Assembly (NCBI GenBank): GCA_001603025.1 | Contig: LVAP01000086.1 | Span: 1 to 52,133 of the forward strand | Length of the DNA: 52,133 nucleotides | Reading direction: 5' to 3' | Source of the DNA: Clostridiales bacterium Firm_10 | GTDB lineage: Bacteria; Bacillota; Clostridia; Christensenellales; Aristaeellaceae | Made by a program: the position numbers and the translations under genes | The notes under the pieces: model-generated | Databases searched by the model: none | What the model saw: only the letters and a program-made list of their open reading frames with translations | What the model was told of the DNA's origin: nothing | Shown here: piece after piece, positions 7,105 to 16,490 of the stretch | Position numbering within the stretch: position 1 is the first letter of the stretch | How the letters are laid out: each line of letters starts with the position of its first letter

Positions 7105-8706
7105 TTGCAGCTCATCCGGAAAATGACCGGCGAATACGCCGGCTACCTGTTCGACGAATCCCGCACCATGGGGCAGGCCGACTGGATCGCCTTCCCGACG
7201 TGCGAGGCGGAACTCGTGGAGGCGGTGCGCTGGTGCGCACGGAACGGCGTGTCCCTCACCGCGCAGGGCGGCATGACCGGCCTGGCGGGCGGCGCGAGCC
7301 CCGCAGGCGGGCTGGCACTGAACCTGTCGCGCATGAACCGTATCCTCGGCCTGCGCCGCGACGGGGCGGGCGCGTATCACCTGCGCGTACAGCCGGGCCT
7401 GCTGCTGACCCAGCTCCGGCGCGCGCTGGCCGCGAAGTCCTTCGACATAGCCGGATGGGACGAAGCTTCCATCGAGGCGCTCCGCCCATTGAAGCCCGGG
7501 GAGATGTTTTTCCCACCCGATCCCACCGAACCGACGGCCAGCCTGGGCGGCATGGCGGCCTGCAACGCCTGCGGCGCGCGCTCCGTGTTGTACGGATGCA
7601 CGCGCGCTCATATCAGCGCGCTGCGCGCGGTGCTCGCCGACGGCCGCGTGACCAGTCTTGCGCGGGGGCGCGACAAGGCGCAGGGGCGGCACGTTCTCCT
7701 GCCCCTGGAAGACGGCGGCGTACTCAGCTTCGACCTTCCATCCTTCGACACGCCGCCCATCAAGGACGCGGGCTATTTCATCCGTGAAAACATGGATCTC
7801 GTGGATCTGTTCATCGGCAGTCAGGGCACGCTGGGGATCATCAGCGAACTCGAACTGACGCTTATGCCCGCGCCAAAGCACCTGTGGGGACTCACGGCCT
7901 TCTTCCCGGACGACGAAAACGCGCTCGCCTATGTCCGCGCGATAAAAGGGCATCCCGATCCCGGCACGCCGGCCTTCCCCCACCGCGCAGCCTCCATCGA
8001 GTTTTTCAACAGGAACGCGCTGGACATGGTGGTCCGGCAGAAGGAGATCACCCCGGCTTTCCACCGGCTGCTTCCCCTGCCCGACGGCTATAACTGCGCC
8101 GTGTATGTTGAATTCAACGGCGACGACCCGGCCGACATGCCGCCGATGCTGCGCGAGCTGGCCGGCGTCATCACCGCGTCGGGAGGCGATCCGGACAGAA
8201 CCTGGGTGGCGCGCGACCAACTGGAGCTGGAGCAGCTGCTGTTCTTCCGACACAGCGTGCCGGAAACCATCGATCTCATCATCGAGGAAAACAAGAAGAA
8301 GGAACCCTGCATCACAATTCTCTCCACCGATATGGCCGTGGACGATGGACACTTCGACGAGCTTTTCCACATCTACAAGCGGGATCTGGCCGCGACCTCT
8401 CTTCAGTGGATCATCTTCGGGCACATCGGCGAAAATCACGTGCATCCGAACATTCTGGCCCGCACGCGGGAGGAATACGAACAGGGACACGCCATCTTTG
8501 AAAAATGGGCGCGCGACGTGCACCGCATGGGCGGCAGCATTTCTGCCGAACACGGCGCGGGCAAGATCAAGAAAAAGCTGGCGCTCATCATGTACGGTCC
8601 CGAGAGGATGCGGGAGCTGGTCTCTCTCAAGCGCGTCTTCGATCCGCGCCTGCTCCTGGGGCCGGGCAACGTTCTGACCATCGACAGCGAGGAGGCGGGC
8701 GCATGA
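7105..8706 (+). CDS. FAD-linked 2-hydroxyacid dehydrogenase (GlcD/LctD-like) partnered with Etf
   Basis: A 533-residue FAD_binding_4 oxidoreductase. The FAD pyrophosphate loop is GGMTGLAGGASP. PTASLGGMAACNACG and GSQGTLGIISELELTL follow. The C-terminal half carries FGHIGENHVHPN and ISAEHGAGK, the conserved His-rich substrate region of D-lactate/glycolate dehydrogenases. I chose TTG at 7105 because AAAGGGG sits about 8 nt upstream; an in-frame GTG at 7048 lacks a site. The stop overlaps the EtfB start (ATGA), so the three genes are coupled. In Acetobacterium a homologous dehydrogenase with Etf drives NAD+-dependent lactate oxidation by electron confurcation. A similar role is inferred here. 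Confidence 0.88.
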   Translation: MQLIRKMTGEYAGYLFDESRTMGQADWIAFPTCEAELVEAVRWCARNGVSLTAQGGMTGLAGGASPAGGLALNLSRMNRILGLRRDGAGAYHLRVQPGLLLTQLRRALAAKSFDIAGWDEASIEALRPLKPGEMFFPPDPTEPTASLGGMAACNACGARSVLYGCTRAHISALRAVLADGRVTSLARGRDKAQGRHVLLPLEDGGVLSFDLPSFDTPPIKDAGYFIRENMDLVDLFIGSQGTLGIISELELTLMPAPKHLWGLTAFFPDDENALAYVRAIKGHPDPGTPAFPHRAASIEFFNRNALDMVVRQKEITPAFHRLLPLPDGYNCAVYVEFNGDDPADMPPMLRELAGVITASGGDPDRTWVARDQLELEQLLFFRHSVPETIDLIIEENKKKEPCITILSTDMAVDDGHFDELFHIYKRDLAATSLQWIIFGHIGENHVHPNILARTREEYEQGHAIFEKWARDVHRMGGSISAEHGAGKIKKKLALIMYGPERMRELVSLKRVFDPRLLLGPGNVLTIDSEEAGA

Positions 8707-9506
8707 AAATCCTTGTATGCGTAAAGCAGGTGCCCGCGTCGAACGAAACAAGGCTCGATCCTGTGACGCACACCATCATCCGGGAAGGCGCGGAGGCTGT
8801 GCTCAATCCGTTTGACGCCTTCGCCGTGGAAGAAGCGGTGCGCATCAAATCCCGTTGCGGCGGCTCAGTCACGGCAATTTCCATGGGCATTCCGGCGGCA
8901 GCGGCCATGCTGCGCCGGGTGATCGCCGTTGGCGCGGACGAGGCCATCCTGCTCACCGACCGCGCGTTTGCGGGCGCGGACACGCTGGCCACCGCACGCA
9001 CTCTGGCCCGGGCCGTTGAAAAGGCAGGCCTTCCCGATCTCATTCTGTGCGGCCGCATGGCGACCGACGGCGACACCGCTCAGGTCGGTCCCATGCTGGC
9101 GGAAAACCTCGGCATCCCCCACGTGAGCGACGTTGCCGCCATCGAATCGGTCGACGACAGCGTGCTGGTTGCGCGCCGTCTGACCGACGATGGGTACGCG
9201 CGGGTCCGCGTGCGCCTTCCAGCGCTCGTGACTGTGCTCAGGGAAATCAACGTGCCCCGCCTGCCCTCCGTCAGCGGCGTGCTGCGCGGCGAGGCCTGCG
9301 GCGTCACCGTCTGGGATCGTGCCGCTCTGGGCCTCGATCCGGCCGAAACGGGTCTGAAGGGCTCCGCTACGCGCGTGGTCAGGACCATGCGGCCCGACCT
9401 GAGCGTCCAAACTGTCGCCATCGGAGGACGGCCCGGCGAACAGGCGGCGCGGCTCATCGAATGCCTGAGGGCCCGGAAGCTGATCGAAACGGAGGGGCGC
9501 GCATGA
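8703..9506 (+). CDS. etfB: Electron transfer flavoprotein, beta subunit
   Basis: A 267-residue EtfB. It opens with KILVCVKQVP and has LNPFDAFAVEEAVRIK, VGADEAILLTDRAFAGADT and LCGRMATDGDTAQVGP, all standard for the family. The start overlaps the oxidase stop by 4 nt, and the stop overlaps the EtfA start by 4 nt. With EtfA it should accept electrons from the dehydrogenase encoded upstream. In bifurcating Etfs this subunit binds the FAD that reacts with NAD(H); whether this one bifurcates cannot be read from sequence alone. Confidence 0.95.
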   Translation: MKILVCVKQVPASNETRLDPVTHTIIREGAEAVLNPFDAFAVEEAVRIKSRCGGSVTAISMGIPAAAAMLRRVIAVGADEAILLTDRAFAGADTLATARTLARAVEKAGLPDLILCGRMATDGDTAQVGPMLAENLGIPHVSDVAAIESVDDSVLVARRLTDDGYARVRVRLPALVTVLREINVPRLPSVSGVLRGEACGVTVWDRAALGLDPAETGLKGSATRVVRTMRPDLSVQTVAIGGRPGEQAARLIECLRARKLIETEGRA

Positions 9507-10492
9507 ACGGTCTCATTCAGCCTGGCGGACTGTGGGTCTACTGCGAGCAGGGCCCGGACGGCATCCGCCCGGTGGTTTTCGAGCTGCTGGGCCAGGCCAC
9601 GCGCCTCGCGGCCGCCATGAAATGCGCCGTTACCGGCGTCCTGCTGGGCGGGACGGGCAGCCAGGCATCCGACCTGGCACAGGCCGGCGCAGACACCGTA
9701 CTGTGTGTGGAAGATGCCTCCCTCGTCGCTGCGGACGAGCTGCGCCACACCGGCGAGTTGGCCGCCCTGGTCCAACAATACCGGCCTGCGGCGTTGCTGC
9801 TGGGCGCCACGGCATTTGGGCGCTCGCTGGCCCCGCGGCTGGCGGCGCGCCTCGGCACCGGCCTTACCGCTGACTGCACTCAGCTGGATATCGACCCGGA
9901 AACGGGGCTGCTCCTGCAGACCCGGCCGGCTTTCGGCGGCAATCTCATGGCCACCATCGTTTGCCCGAACGGACGCCCGCAGATGGCTACCGTGCGGCCG
10001 AGGGTGTTCACAGCGCCCCGACGCGATCCTTCCCGCGCCTGCAGAATCGTGACAGAGAGGTCCGCCGCAACAGGCAGCCCCATTGAACTCCTCGGCCGCG
10101 TCACCCTGGGCGCAGAAGCCGCCATCGGCGACGCGGACGTTCTCGTCGCCGTCGGCCAGGGCATCGGCAGCGCGGAAAACATCGCGCTGGCGGAGCGCCT
10201 GGCGAAAAAGCTTGGAGGCGCGCTCGCGGCCAGCCGCCCCATGGTGGACAGCGGCCTCGTGCCCTATGTCCGCCAGGTGGGACAAACGGGAAAGACGGTC
10301 TCGCCGCGGCTGTACATTGCGCTGGGCATTTCCGGCGCCATCCAGCACATGGCAGGCGTGGCGGCGCAGACCATCGTGGCCGTGAACACCGATCCGGATG
10401 CCCCCATCTTCCAATACGCGCACTATGCCGTGCGCTGCGACTGCGGGGCGTTCCTCAGGGAGATGCTGGACAGAATCGAAGAGGGAGAATAA
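9503..10492 (+). CDS. etfA: Electron transfer flavoprotein, alpha subunit
   Basis: A 329-residue EtfA. The C-terminal FAD domain shows [33 protein letters not shown] (FAD ribityl and pyrophosphate contacts) and [13 protein letters not shown]. It starts directly with the alpha N-domain and has no N-terminal [4Fe-4S] ferredoxin extension, unlike LctC of the Acetobacterium lactate dehydrogenase complex. Its start overlaps the EtfB stop. A frameshifted GNAT gene begins 4 nt later, so that gene probably shares the transcript. Confidence 0.95.
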   Translation: MNGLIQPGGLWVYCEQGPDGIRPVVFELLGQATRLAAAMKCAVTGVLLGGTGSQASDLAQAGADTVLCVEDASLVAADELRHTGELAALVQQYRPAALLLGATAFGRSLAPRLAARLGTGLTADCTQLDIDPETGLLLQTRPAFGGNLMATIVCPNGRPQMATVRPRVFTAPRRDPSRACRIVTERSAATGSPIELLGRVTLGAEAAIGDADVLVAVGQGIGSAENIALAERLAKKLGGALAASRPMVDSGLVPYVRQVGQTGKTVSPRLYIALGISGAIQHMAGVAAQTIVAVNTDPDAPIFQYAHYAVRCDCGAFLREMLDRIEEGE

Positions 10493-10495
10493 ACC

Positions 10496-11018
10496 GTGGA
10501 AATCAAAACAGAACGCCTGATCATCAGGTCCTTCATGGCGGACGACTGGCGCGATCTGCAGAACATATGGGCAGAGCTGAGCGCGTTGCCGGCCGCGCAG
10601 TACGACAAGCCGAATCCCCGTGACGACGAGAGCGTCAGAGCGCGCCTTGGGCGCTGGATCGCCTGCAGCGGCCCGGCGCACCGCTTTTTCGCAGTGTGCC
10701 TCGGAGAAAGGCTCATCGGGCTACATCGCCATGAACCAACGAAGCGCCGGCGTCTACGAATGCGGCTACAGCTTTCATCCGGCCTTCCATGGCTGCGGCT
10801 ACGCCAGAGAGAGTCTCCGCGCCGTCATCGGATTCATGAAGAGCGCAGGCGCAACAAAGCTCACAGCGGGCACGGCGCTGCATAACGCGCCTTCCGTCAG
10901 GCTCCTGAAAGCGCTGGGTTTCACGCAGACCGCCGTCGAGCAGGTTTCATTCTACAAGGATGAAGCCGGAAACGACATCGTTTTCGACGGCGGTGTATTC
11001 GAAAAGGAGCTTTCGTAA
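10496..11018 (+). pseudogene. GNAT-family N-acetyltransferase, frameshifted
   Basis: The frame starting at GTG 10496 (GGGAG 8 nt upstream) encodes KTERLIIRSFMADDW and runs in good GNAT register to GERLIG near 10720. The continuation (YIAMNQRSAGVYECGY, then GCGYARESLRAVIGFM and NAPSVRLLKALGF) is in another frame and ends at 11018. Removing one C near 10721 restores a single protein of about 173 residues of the RimJ/RimL-like type. The acetyl-CoA loop GCGYARE and the NAPSVRLLKALGF motif are intact. It is either a young pseudogene, a programmed shift, or a base-call error. An intrinsic terminator follows. Confidence 0.85.
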
Positions 11019-11040
11019 TCAATCCGAACCTTTCCACCAG

Positions 11041-11071
11041 GCCCGCATTTTTAAAGAAATGCGGGCTTTTT
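11041..11071 (+). terminator. Rho-independent terminator of the oxidase-Etf-GNAT operon
   Basis: GCCCGCATTT (11041-11050) pairs with AAATGCGGGC (11057-11066), a 6-nt loop, then TTTTT. Confidence 0.92.
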
Positions 11072-11126
11072 CCTGCCTTTATTCCTGCATGTTTACATGA
11101 ACGCAGGATTTTCTTTCGTAATGATA

Positions 11127-11135
11127 TGTTATAAT
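11127..11135 (+). promoter_or_regulatory. Extended -10 promoter of the activase genes
   Basis: TGTTATAAT forms an extended -10 with a perfect TATAAT at 11130-11135. The -35 region is poor (GATTTT). It lies 59 nt before the ATG at 11194. Confidence 0.6.
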
Positions 11136-11158
11136 TGAATATATTAAGGCGTATATGT

Positions 11159-11177
11159 GGCCTCCCTCGCGGAGGCC
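11159..11177 (+). promoter_or_regulatory. Leader hairpin next to the activase ribosome binding site
   Basis: GGCCTCC (11159-11165) and GGAGGCC (11171-11177) form a perfect 7-bp stem with a CTCGC loop. It ends 3 nt before the real GGAGG at 11181. The stem contains a second GGAGG, so it could tune translation. Confidence 0.45.
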
Positions 11178-11193
11178 TTCGGAGGAAAAACGC

Positions 11194-14121
11194 ATGGACC
11201 CCACGCTCAGTCTCGGCATCGACATCGGCTCCACCACGGCAAAGCTCGTACTGGCCGAAGGCGATAAAACACTTTGCCAGACGTATGAACGCCACTTTTC
11301 ACAGGTTCGGCAGAAACTGTATACCATGGTGCGCGACATCAGGCCGCTCATCAGGGGCAGAACCTTTTCCGCCGCCATTTCCGGTTCGGCGGGCATGGGC
11401 CTGGCCGAAGACGCCGGCATTCCCTTCGTGCAGGAGGTTTATGCCACCAGCGAGGCCGTGCGCGCGCTGGAGCCGAGCGCCGGCACGGTCATCGAGCTGG
11501 GCGGCGAAGACGCCAAGGTCATCTTTTTCCGGGGCGGCGTCGACGAGCGCATGAACGGTTCCTGCGCCGGCGGCACAGGCGCGTTCATCGACCAGATGGC
11601 CACGCTGCTCGACGTCTCCGCGGAAGAAATGGACCGGCTCAGCCTCGAGGCCGAGCGGCTTTATCCCATTGCCTCCCGGTGCGGCGTGTTTGCCAAATCC
11701 GACGTCCAGCCCCTGCTCAACCAGGGGGCCCGCAAGGCCGACGTAGCCGCCAGCATCTATCAGGCCGTTGTCAACCAGACCATCGCCGGGCTCATTCAGG
11801 GCCGCGCCATCGAAAAAAAGGTGCTCTTCCTCGGCGGTCCCCTGTATTACTGCCACGGTCTGCGTCGGCGATTCTCAGAAACGCTCAGGCTGAGCGATGA
11901 TGAGGCCGACTTCCCCGAATACGGCCGCTTTGCCGTGGCCATCGGCGCGTCCATCTACGCCCGAAAATCCGGCAAGGTCTTTACGGAGGACACGCTGGAG
12001 GCCGCGCTCCGCAACGCGCTGGCCGCGCGTCCCATCTCCAGCCGGCTTCCGCCGCTGTTCGCAGACGAGTCAGAATACCGCGCTTTCGCCGAACGCCACG
12101 CAAGGGCCTCCGTGCCCGCGCGGGATCCGCAGACCTATTCCGGCCCGGCATGGCTGGGCATCGACTGCGGCAGCACTACCACCAAGCTGGTTCTGCTCTC
12201 GGCCGACCGAGAAGTCCTGTACAGCCACTACAGCTCCAACCAGGCGAATCCCGTAGGCATCATCCGGGAGCAGCTCGTCAAGCTCCGCGCGCTGTGCGGC
12301 GACAGGATCGCGATCGCCGGCAGCGCGGTCACCGGCTATGGCGAGGATCTGGTGAAAAGCGCATTCAGCGTGGACATCGGCGTGGTTGAAACAATCGCCC
12401 ACTATACGGCCGCACGCCATTTCCGCCCGGATGTGGACTTCATCATCGACATCGGCGGCCAGGACATCAAATGCTTCCGGATCCGCGGAGGCGCCATCGA
12501 TTCGATCACCCTCAATGAAGCCTGCTCTTCCGGCTGCGGTTCCTTCATCGAGACGTTTGCCCGCTCCATGGGCCACACCGCGGCCGAGTTCGCCCGGCTG
12601 GGCCTCAAATCCGCCATGCCGGTCAATCTGGGCAGCCGCTGCACCGTATTCATGAATTCCTCGGTGAAGCAGAGCCAGAAGGAAGGCGCGACCGTGGCGG
12701 ACATTTCCGCCGGCCTGTCCATCAGCGTGGTGAAAAACGCCATTTATAAGGTCATCCGCGCCAACTCCCCGCAGGAGCTCGGGCGTAACATCGTCGTTCA
12801 GGGCGGCACGTTCCTGAACGACGCCGTGCTGCGCGCCTTCGAGAAGGAATTGGGCGGCGAGGTCGTGCGCCCGGCCATCGCGGGCCTGATGGGCGCCTAT
12901 GGCGCGGCGCTTTACGCCATGCGCCTCAGCAAGAGTTCCCTCATCTCTGCGGAGGCGCTGGCCTCGTTCGAGCATATCTCAAAACCGGCTGTATGCCAGG
13001 GCTGCTCAAACCACTGCCGCCTCACTGTCAACACGTTTTCCGGCGGGCGGCGGTTTATTTCGGGCAACCAGTGCGAAAAAGGGGCGGGCATCAGGCTTTC
13101 GGGCGAGCGCCTGCCCAACCTGTATGAGTTCAAGCGGGAAAAGATCTACAACCTGCGCGCGGGCGAAAACAGGCGCGGACGCATCGGCCTGCCGATGGCG
13201 CTGGGCATGCTGGAGCTGGCTCCGCTGTGGCACGGCATCTTTACAGCGCTTGGTTTCGAGGTGACGCTTTCAGGTCCCTCGACGCGCCGCGTCTATGAAA
13301 AGGGCCAGTTCTCCATTCCTTCAGACACTGCCTGTTATCCGGCCAAGATCATGCACGGCCACATCGAGACACTGCTCGACGAAGGCGTGGACGCCGTTTT
13401 CTATCCCTGCCTCACCTACAACCTGGACGAGGGCGGCGACAATCACTACAACTGTCCGGTTGTCGCATACTATTCCCAGCTGCTGCGCGGCAACATGGAC
13501 CGGCTCAGAAATGTGAAATTCCTCTGCCCCTTCCTGAACGTCAACAGCAGCCGGGAGCTGAGCCGGGAATTCCTGGCGTTTCTCCGGAAATCCTTCCCGG
13601 AACAGCGCTTTACGGGAGGGGAGGTTAAGGCTGCCGTCGCCGCCGGCCTGAAGGCGCAGGCGGACTGCATGGCATCCATCCACGCCGAGGGCGAAAAGGC
13701 GCTCGCCTTCGCCCGTGCGCACGGAAAGCGCGTCATGATCCTGGCCGGGCGGCCCTACCACATCGACCCGGAGATCAGCCATGGCATAGACAAACTGGCT
13801 GTGTCGCTGGGATTCGTGGTGGTGAGCGAGGACAGCGTATTTCCACTGGCCGATCTGCCGCGCGTGAGAGTGCTCAACCAGTGGACATATCACTCCCGGC
13901 TCTACCGGGCCGCGCAGTACGCTTCAGAGCACGAGGACACGCAGCTGGTGCAGCTGGTCTCCTTCGGCTGCGGGGTGGACGCCATCACGACGGACGAGGT
14001 ACGCAGCATCCTTGAGGCGCATGGCAAATATTACACGCAGATCAAGATCGACGAGATCACCAATCTCGGCGCCGTCCGGATCCGGCTCCGCAGCCTGCTG
14101 GGCGCGCTGGAAGAGAAATGA
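11194..14121 (+). CDS. Acyl-CoA dehydratase activase: two ASKHA domains plus DUF2229
   Basis: A 975-residue protein of the 2-hydroxyacyl-CoA dehydratase/benzoyl-CoA reductase activator family. The first ASKHA ATPase domain (about 1-275) has GIDIGSTTAK, ELGGEDAK and the cluster cysteines in NGSCAGGTGAF and SRCGVFAKSD. The second (about 315-590) has GIDCGSTTTK, DIGGQDIK, EACSSGCGSF and GSRCTVF. A CQGCSNHC...C metal-binding strip leads into a DUF2229 region (GRIGLPMALGML, CYPAKIMHGH). Such proteins are thought to inject ATP-driven low-potential electrons. GGAGG lies 8 nt before the ATG. The gene is followed after 13 nt by its dehydratase-like partner; in many Clostridia the two are one polypeptide. 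The substrate is unknown. Confidence 0.9.
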   Translation: MDPTLSLGIDIGSTTAKLVLAEGDKTLCQTYERHFSQVRQKLYTMVRDIRPLIRGRTFSAAISGSAGMGLAEDAGIPFVQEVYATSEAVRALEPSAGTVIELGGEDAKVIFFRGGVDERMNGSCAGGTGAFIDQMATLLDVSAEEMDRLSLEAERLYPIASRCGVFAKSDVQPLLNQGARKADVAASIYQAVVNQTIAGLIQGRAIEKKVLFLGGPLYYCHGLRRRFSETLRLSDDEADFPEYGRFAVAIGASIYARKSGKVFTEDTLEAALRNALAARPISSRLPPLFADESEYRAFAERHARASVPARDPQTYSGPAWLGIDCGSTTTKLVLLSADREVLYSHYSSNQANPVGIIREQLVKLRALCGDRIAIAGSAVTGYGEDLVKSAFSVDIGVVETIAHYTAARHFRPDVDFIIDIGGQDIKCFRIRGGAIDSITLNEACSSGCGSFIETFARSMGHTAAEFARLGLKSAMPVNLGSRCTVFMNSSVKQSQKEGATVADISAGLSISVVKNAIYKVIRANSPQELGRNIVVQGGTFLNDAVLRAFEKELGGEVVRPAIAGLMGAYGAALYAMRLSKSSLISAEALASFEHISKPAVCQGCSNHCRLTVNTFSGGRRFISGNQCEKGAGIRLSGERLPNLYEFKREKIYNLRAGENRRGRIGLPMALGMLELAPLWHGIFTALGFEVTLSGPSTRRVYEKGQFSIPSDTACYPAKIMHGHIETLLDEGVDAVFYPCLTYNLDEGGDNHYNCPVVAYYSQLLRGNMDRLRNVKFLCPFLNVNSSRELSREFLAFLRKSFPEQRFTGGEVKAAVAAGLKAQADCMASIHAEGEKALAFARAHGKRVMILAGRPYHIDPEISHGIDKLAVSLGFVVVSEDSVFPLADLPRVRVLNQWTYHSRLYRAAQYASEHEDTQLVQLVSFGCGVDAITTDEVRSILEAHGKYYTQIKIDEITNLGAVRIRLRSLLGALEEK

Positions 14122-14134
14122 CGAGGTGATACGC

Positions 14135-15397
14135 ATGCCTTCCGAAAAAAGACGTTATGTCGCCTTCACCCGGGAAATGAAGAAGGACTATACCATTCTC
14201 GCGCCCAACATGCTGACGCTGCACTTCCGCCTGTTGATGCAGGTGCTGCGCAATCACGGTTATCACATGGAGCTGCTGGAAACAGACGATCCCTCCATCA
14301 TCGAAACGGGTCTCAAATACGTGCACAACGACACCTGCTATCCGGCCATTCTGGTTATAGGCCAGTTCATTTCCGCCATTCAAAGCGGAAAATACGATCC
14401 GCACAGGGTGGCGCTGATCTATTTCCAGACCGGCGGCGGCTGCCGCGCCTCCAACTATATCAGTCTCCTGCGCAAGGCGCTGGAAAAGGCCGGCTACGGC
14501 TATGTGCCGGTCATTTCGATGAACCTCACGGGTCTGGAAAGGCACCCCGGGTTCCGGCTGAGCGTGCGCACGATGATCGAGCTCATCCATGCTGTGCTGT
14601 TCGGCGATCTGCTCATGTCGCTGCGCAACCAGTGCAAGCCCTATGAAATCACGCCCGGCGCGAGCGACGCGCTGGCCGACCGCATCACGCGCGAGCTGGC
14701 CGATAAAATGAAACACGACCCCGCCTACTTCGCGCAGACACGGGCCATATACCGGCATATCCTGGATCAGTTCGCCGCCGTTCCCCGCTCCGGCGAAAGG
14801 AAAGTGCGGGTGGGCATCGTGGGCGAAATCTACGTGAAATTTTCACCGCTGGGCAACAATCACCTCGAGCAGCTGCTGGTGGACGAAGGCGCGGAGGTCG
14901 TCACGCCCGGCCTGTTCGATTTCCTGACCTTCACCCTCTTCACAAAGCTGACGGATACGAAGCTGTACGGCATGGGCCGGCTGCGCTATCCCCTGCTCCG
15001 GGCAGCCTGCCGCGTGATGCTGAGCAAGCAGAAAGAGCTCATCGACGTCATGAAGAAAGACGGCCGCTTCCGCGCGCCTACCCCCTTCGAACGCATCGCG
15101 GCACTGGGACGCGAGGTGGTGGACGAGGGCGTAAAGATGGGCGAAGGCTGGCTCCTGCCCGCCGAGATGCTGGAGCTGAACGACAGCGGCGTGCACAACG
15201 TGGTGTGCGCGCAGCCCTTCGGCTGCCTGCCGAACCACATCGTTGGCAAGGGCATGATGAAGCCGATCAAGGAAAAACACCCGGAAATCAACCTTGTGGC
15301 CATTGATTACGATTCCGGCGCCACCCGCGTCAACCAGGAAAACCGCATCCGGCTGATGCTGTCCAACGCTTCACCCGGCGGCGCCGTCACCGATTGA
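14135..15397 (+). CDS. 2-hydroxyacyl-CoA dehydratase-like protein (HgdB/BcrC-related), C-terminal partner of the activase
   Basis: A 420-residue protein related to the D-component of 2-hydroxyacyl-CoA dehydratases. VHNDTCYPAILVIGQ, YFQTGGGCRASNY, a GEIYVKFSPLGNNHLEQLLVDEG phrase (seen as VGEIYVKFSPLGNN) and QPFGCLPNHIVGKG are recognisable, with the cysteines expected for a [4Fe-4S] site. AGGTGA lies about 6 nt before the ATG. It corresponds to the last third of the large fused activase proteins common in Clostridia, but here it is a separate gene 13 nt after the activase. Its 3' end overlaps the converging gerC-like gene by 11 bp. The reaction is unknown; a real dehydratase substrate is not implied. 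Confidence 0.85.
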   Translation: MPSEKRRYVAFTREMKKDYTILAPNMLTLHFRLLMQVLRNHGYHMELLETDDPSIIETGLKYVHNDTCYPAILVIGQFISAIQSGKYDPHRVALIYFQTGGGCRASNYISLLRKALEKAGYGYVPVISMNLTGLERHPGFRLSVRTMIELIHAVLFGDLLMSLRNQCKPYEITPGASDALADRITRELADKMKHDPAYFAQTRAIYRHILDQFAAVPRSGERKVRVGIVGEIYVKFSPLGNNHLEQLLVDEGAEVVTPGLFDFLTFTLFTKLTDTKLYGMGRLRYPLLRAACRVMLSKQKELIDVMKKDGRFRAPTPFERIAALGREVVDEGVKMGEGWLLPAEMLELNDSGVHNVVCAQPFGCLPNHIVGKGMMKPIKEKHPEINLVAIDYDSGATRVNQENRIRLMLSNASPGGAVTD

Positions 15398-16490
15398 TTC
15401 GCTCAACCTTCAGAAGATACCTTACCTCCGCCCCGGGAAAACGGCTGCGCCAGTCATAGGCCAGCCAGTCGCCAATCGTCAGAAACTGCGCCGCCGCGTG
15501 CCGGGCATAGTCAAACGGATCGACGCCCAGCCGCTGGCAGAGCGCAGTTATTTCATTCAGCCCTTCCGTCAGCTCGCGCCGCAGGGCCCCTTCATCCAGA
15601 TCGCCGTCCGTGTCCTCCGCGCCCGCAGTGAAGGCCACGGTGATTCGCGGCGCCTCACCTGTCAGATCGACACAAACGCTGATCGGCCCCTGCCGGCCGA
15701 CACGCACCGTGCCCTGCCCGGTCTGCATGGGCATAAGGCCATACCCGCCCGCAACCAGGCGCAGCAGCTGCGTCTGCCTGCCTGTCAGCCGGCCCACCAT
15801 CATGCCGCCCCGGAACAGCGCCGCGCCAAAGTACTCATCTTTGTTTTCGCCCTCCCGCGCAAGCCTGCCCGCTATCGAGTCCTCCGGGCTGCCGGCAGCG
15901 TCCGGTTCATCCGAAACGGCGGCCAGAACAGCCGTCGCGTCGCCATAAATCGACCCGGCGGCGTAAAACGCCCCCGATACCGTGCCGTGGGGGATCGTGC
16001 CCAGCTGCTCATAGCGGGCCAATTCCGTGACCAGCGTATCGGACAACCGCAGGCCGATGAGCGGCTGCAGAGCAGCCAGGAGTTTTCCCGCGTTGTCTTC
16101 GGCAACCACCAGCTTCGTCTCGCCGTCAAGCCGGAAGATCAGCTTCACATGGCGAAGAATCGTTATGAACAGCTCCGACGAGGCCACTTTCGCCGAAACG
16201 ATGAAGCTCTTTACCTGTGTGAGGTTCAACGCGCGGGGCATGGCCGCGTTCAGCGCGTACAGGGCGTCCGAAAAGTCTTTTCCGATGCCGGAAGCAAGCA
16301 GATAATCGCTCTTTCCGTCCCCGCCTTCCTCCTTCGCGCCGTAGCTGGGAAACTTCACGCTCACCGTCACATTACCATAGTCATCCATATCGACAGCCAT
16401 GGCCACGGCGAAAGCCTGTCCCTCGATCTGACCTACGGCGCTGCATCCGGAAAGCAGCAGGGCCGCCAGGAGAAGCGCGCATTTTTTCAC
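15387..16490 (-). CDS. Ger(x)C-family spore germination lipoprotein
   Basis: A 367-residue lipoprotein: the signal LLLAALLLSGC has a lipobox with Cys16. The mature N-terminus IEGQAFAVAMAVDMDD matches the start of GerAC-type proteins, and a C-terminal domain with the LGVDPFDYAR motif (the usual form is D-P-x-x-x) supports the family. Its start overlaps the GerB-like stop by 4 nt, making it the last gene of gerA-gerB-gerC. The C subunit is tethered to the outer face of the spore inner membrane and is needed for nutrient receptor function. Length is near the family norm. Confidence 0.88.
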   Translation of the reverse strand: MKKCALLLAALLLSGCSAVGQIEGQAFAVAMAVDMDDYGNVTVSVKFPSYGAKEEGGDGKSDYLLASGIGKDFSDALYALNAAMPRALNLTQVKSFIVSAKVASSELFITILRHVKLIFRLDGETKLVVAEDNAGKLLAALQPLIGLRLSDTLVTELARYEQLGTIPHGTVSGAFYAAGSIYGDATAVLAAVSDEPDAAGSPEDSIAGRLAREGENKDEYFGAALFRGGMMVGRLTGRQTQLLRLVAGGYGLMPMQTGQGTVRVGRQGPISVCVDLTGEAPRITVAFTAGAEDTDGDLDEGALRRELTEGLNEITALCQRLGVDPFDYARHAAAQFLTIGDWLAYDWRSRFPGAEVRYLLKVERINR

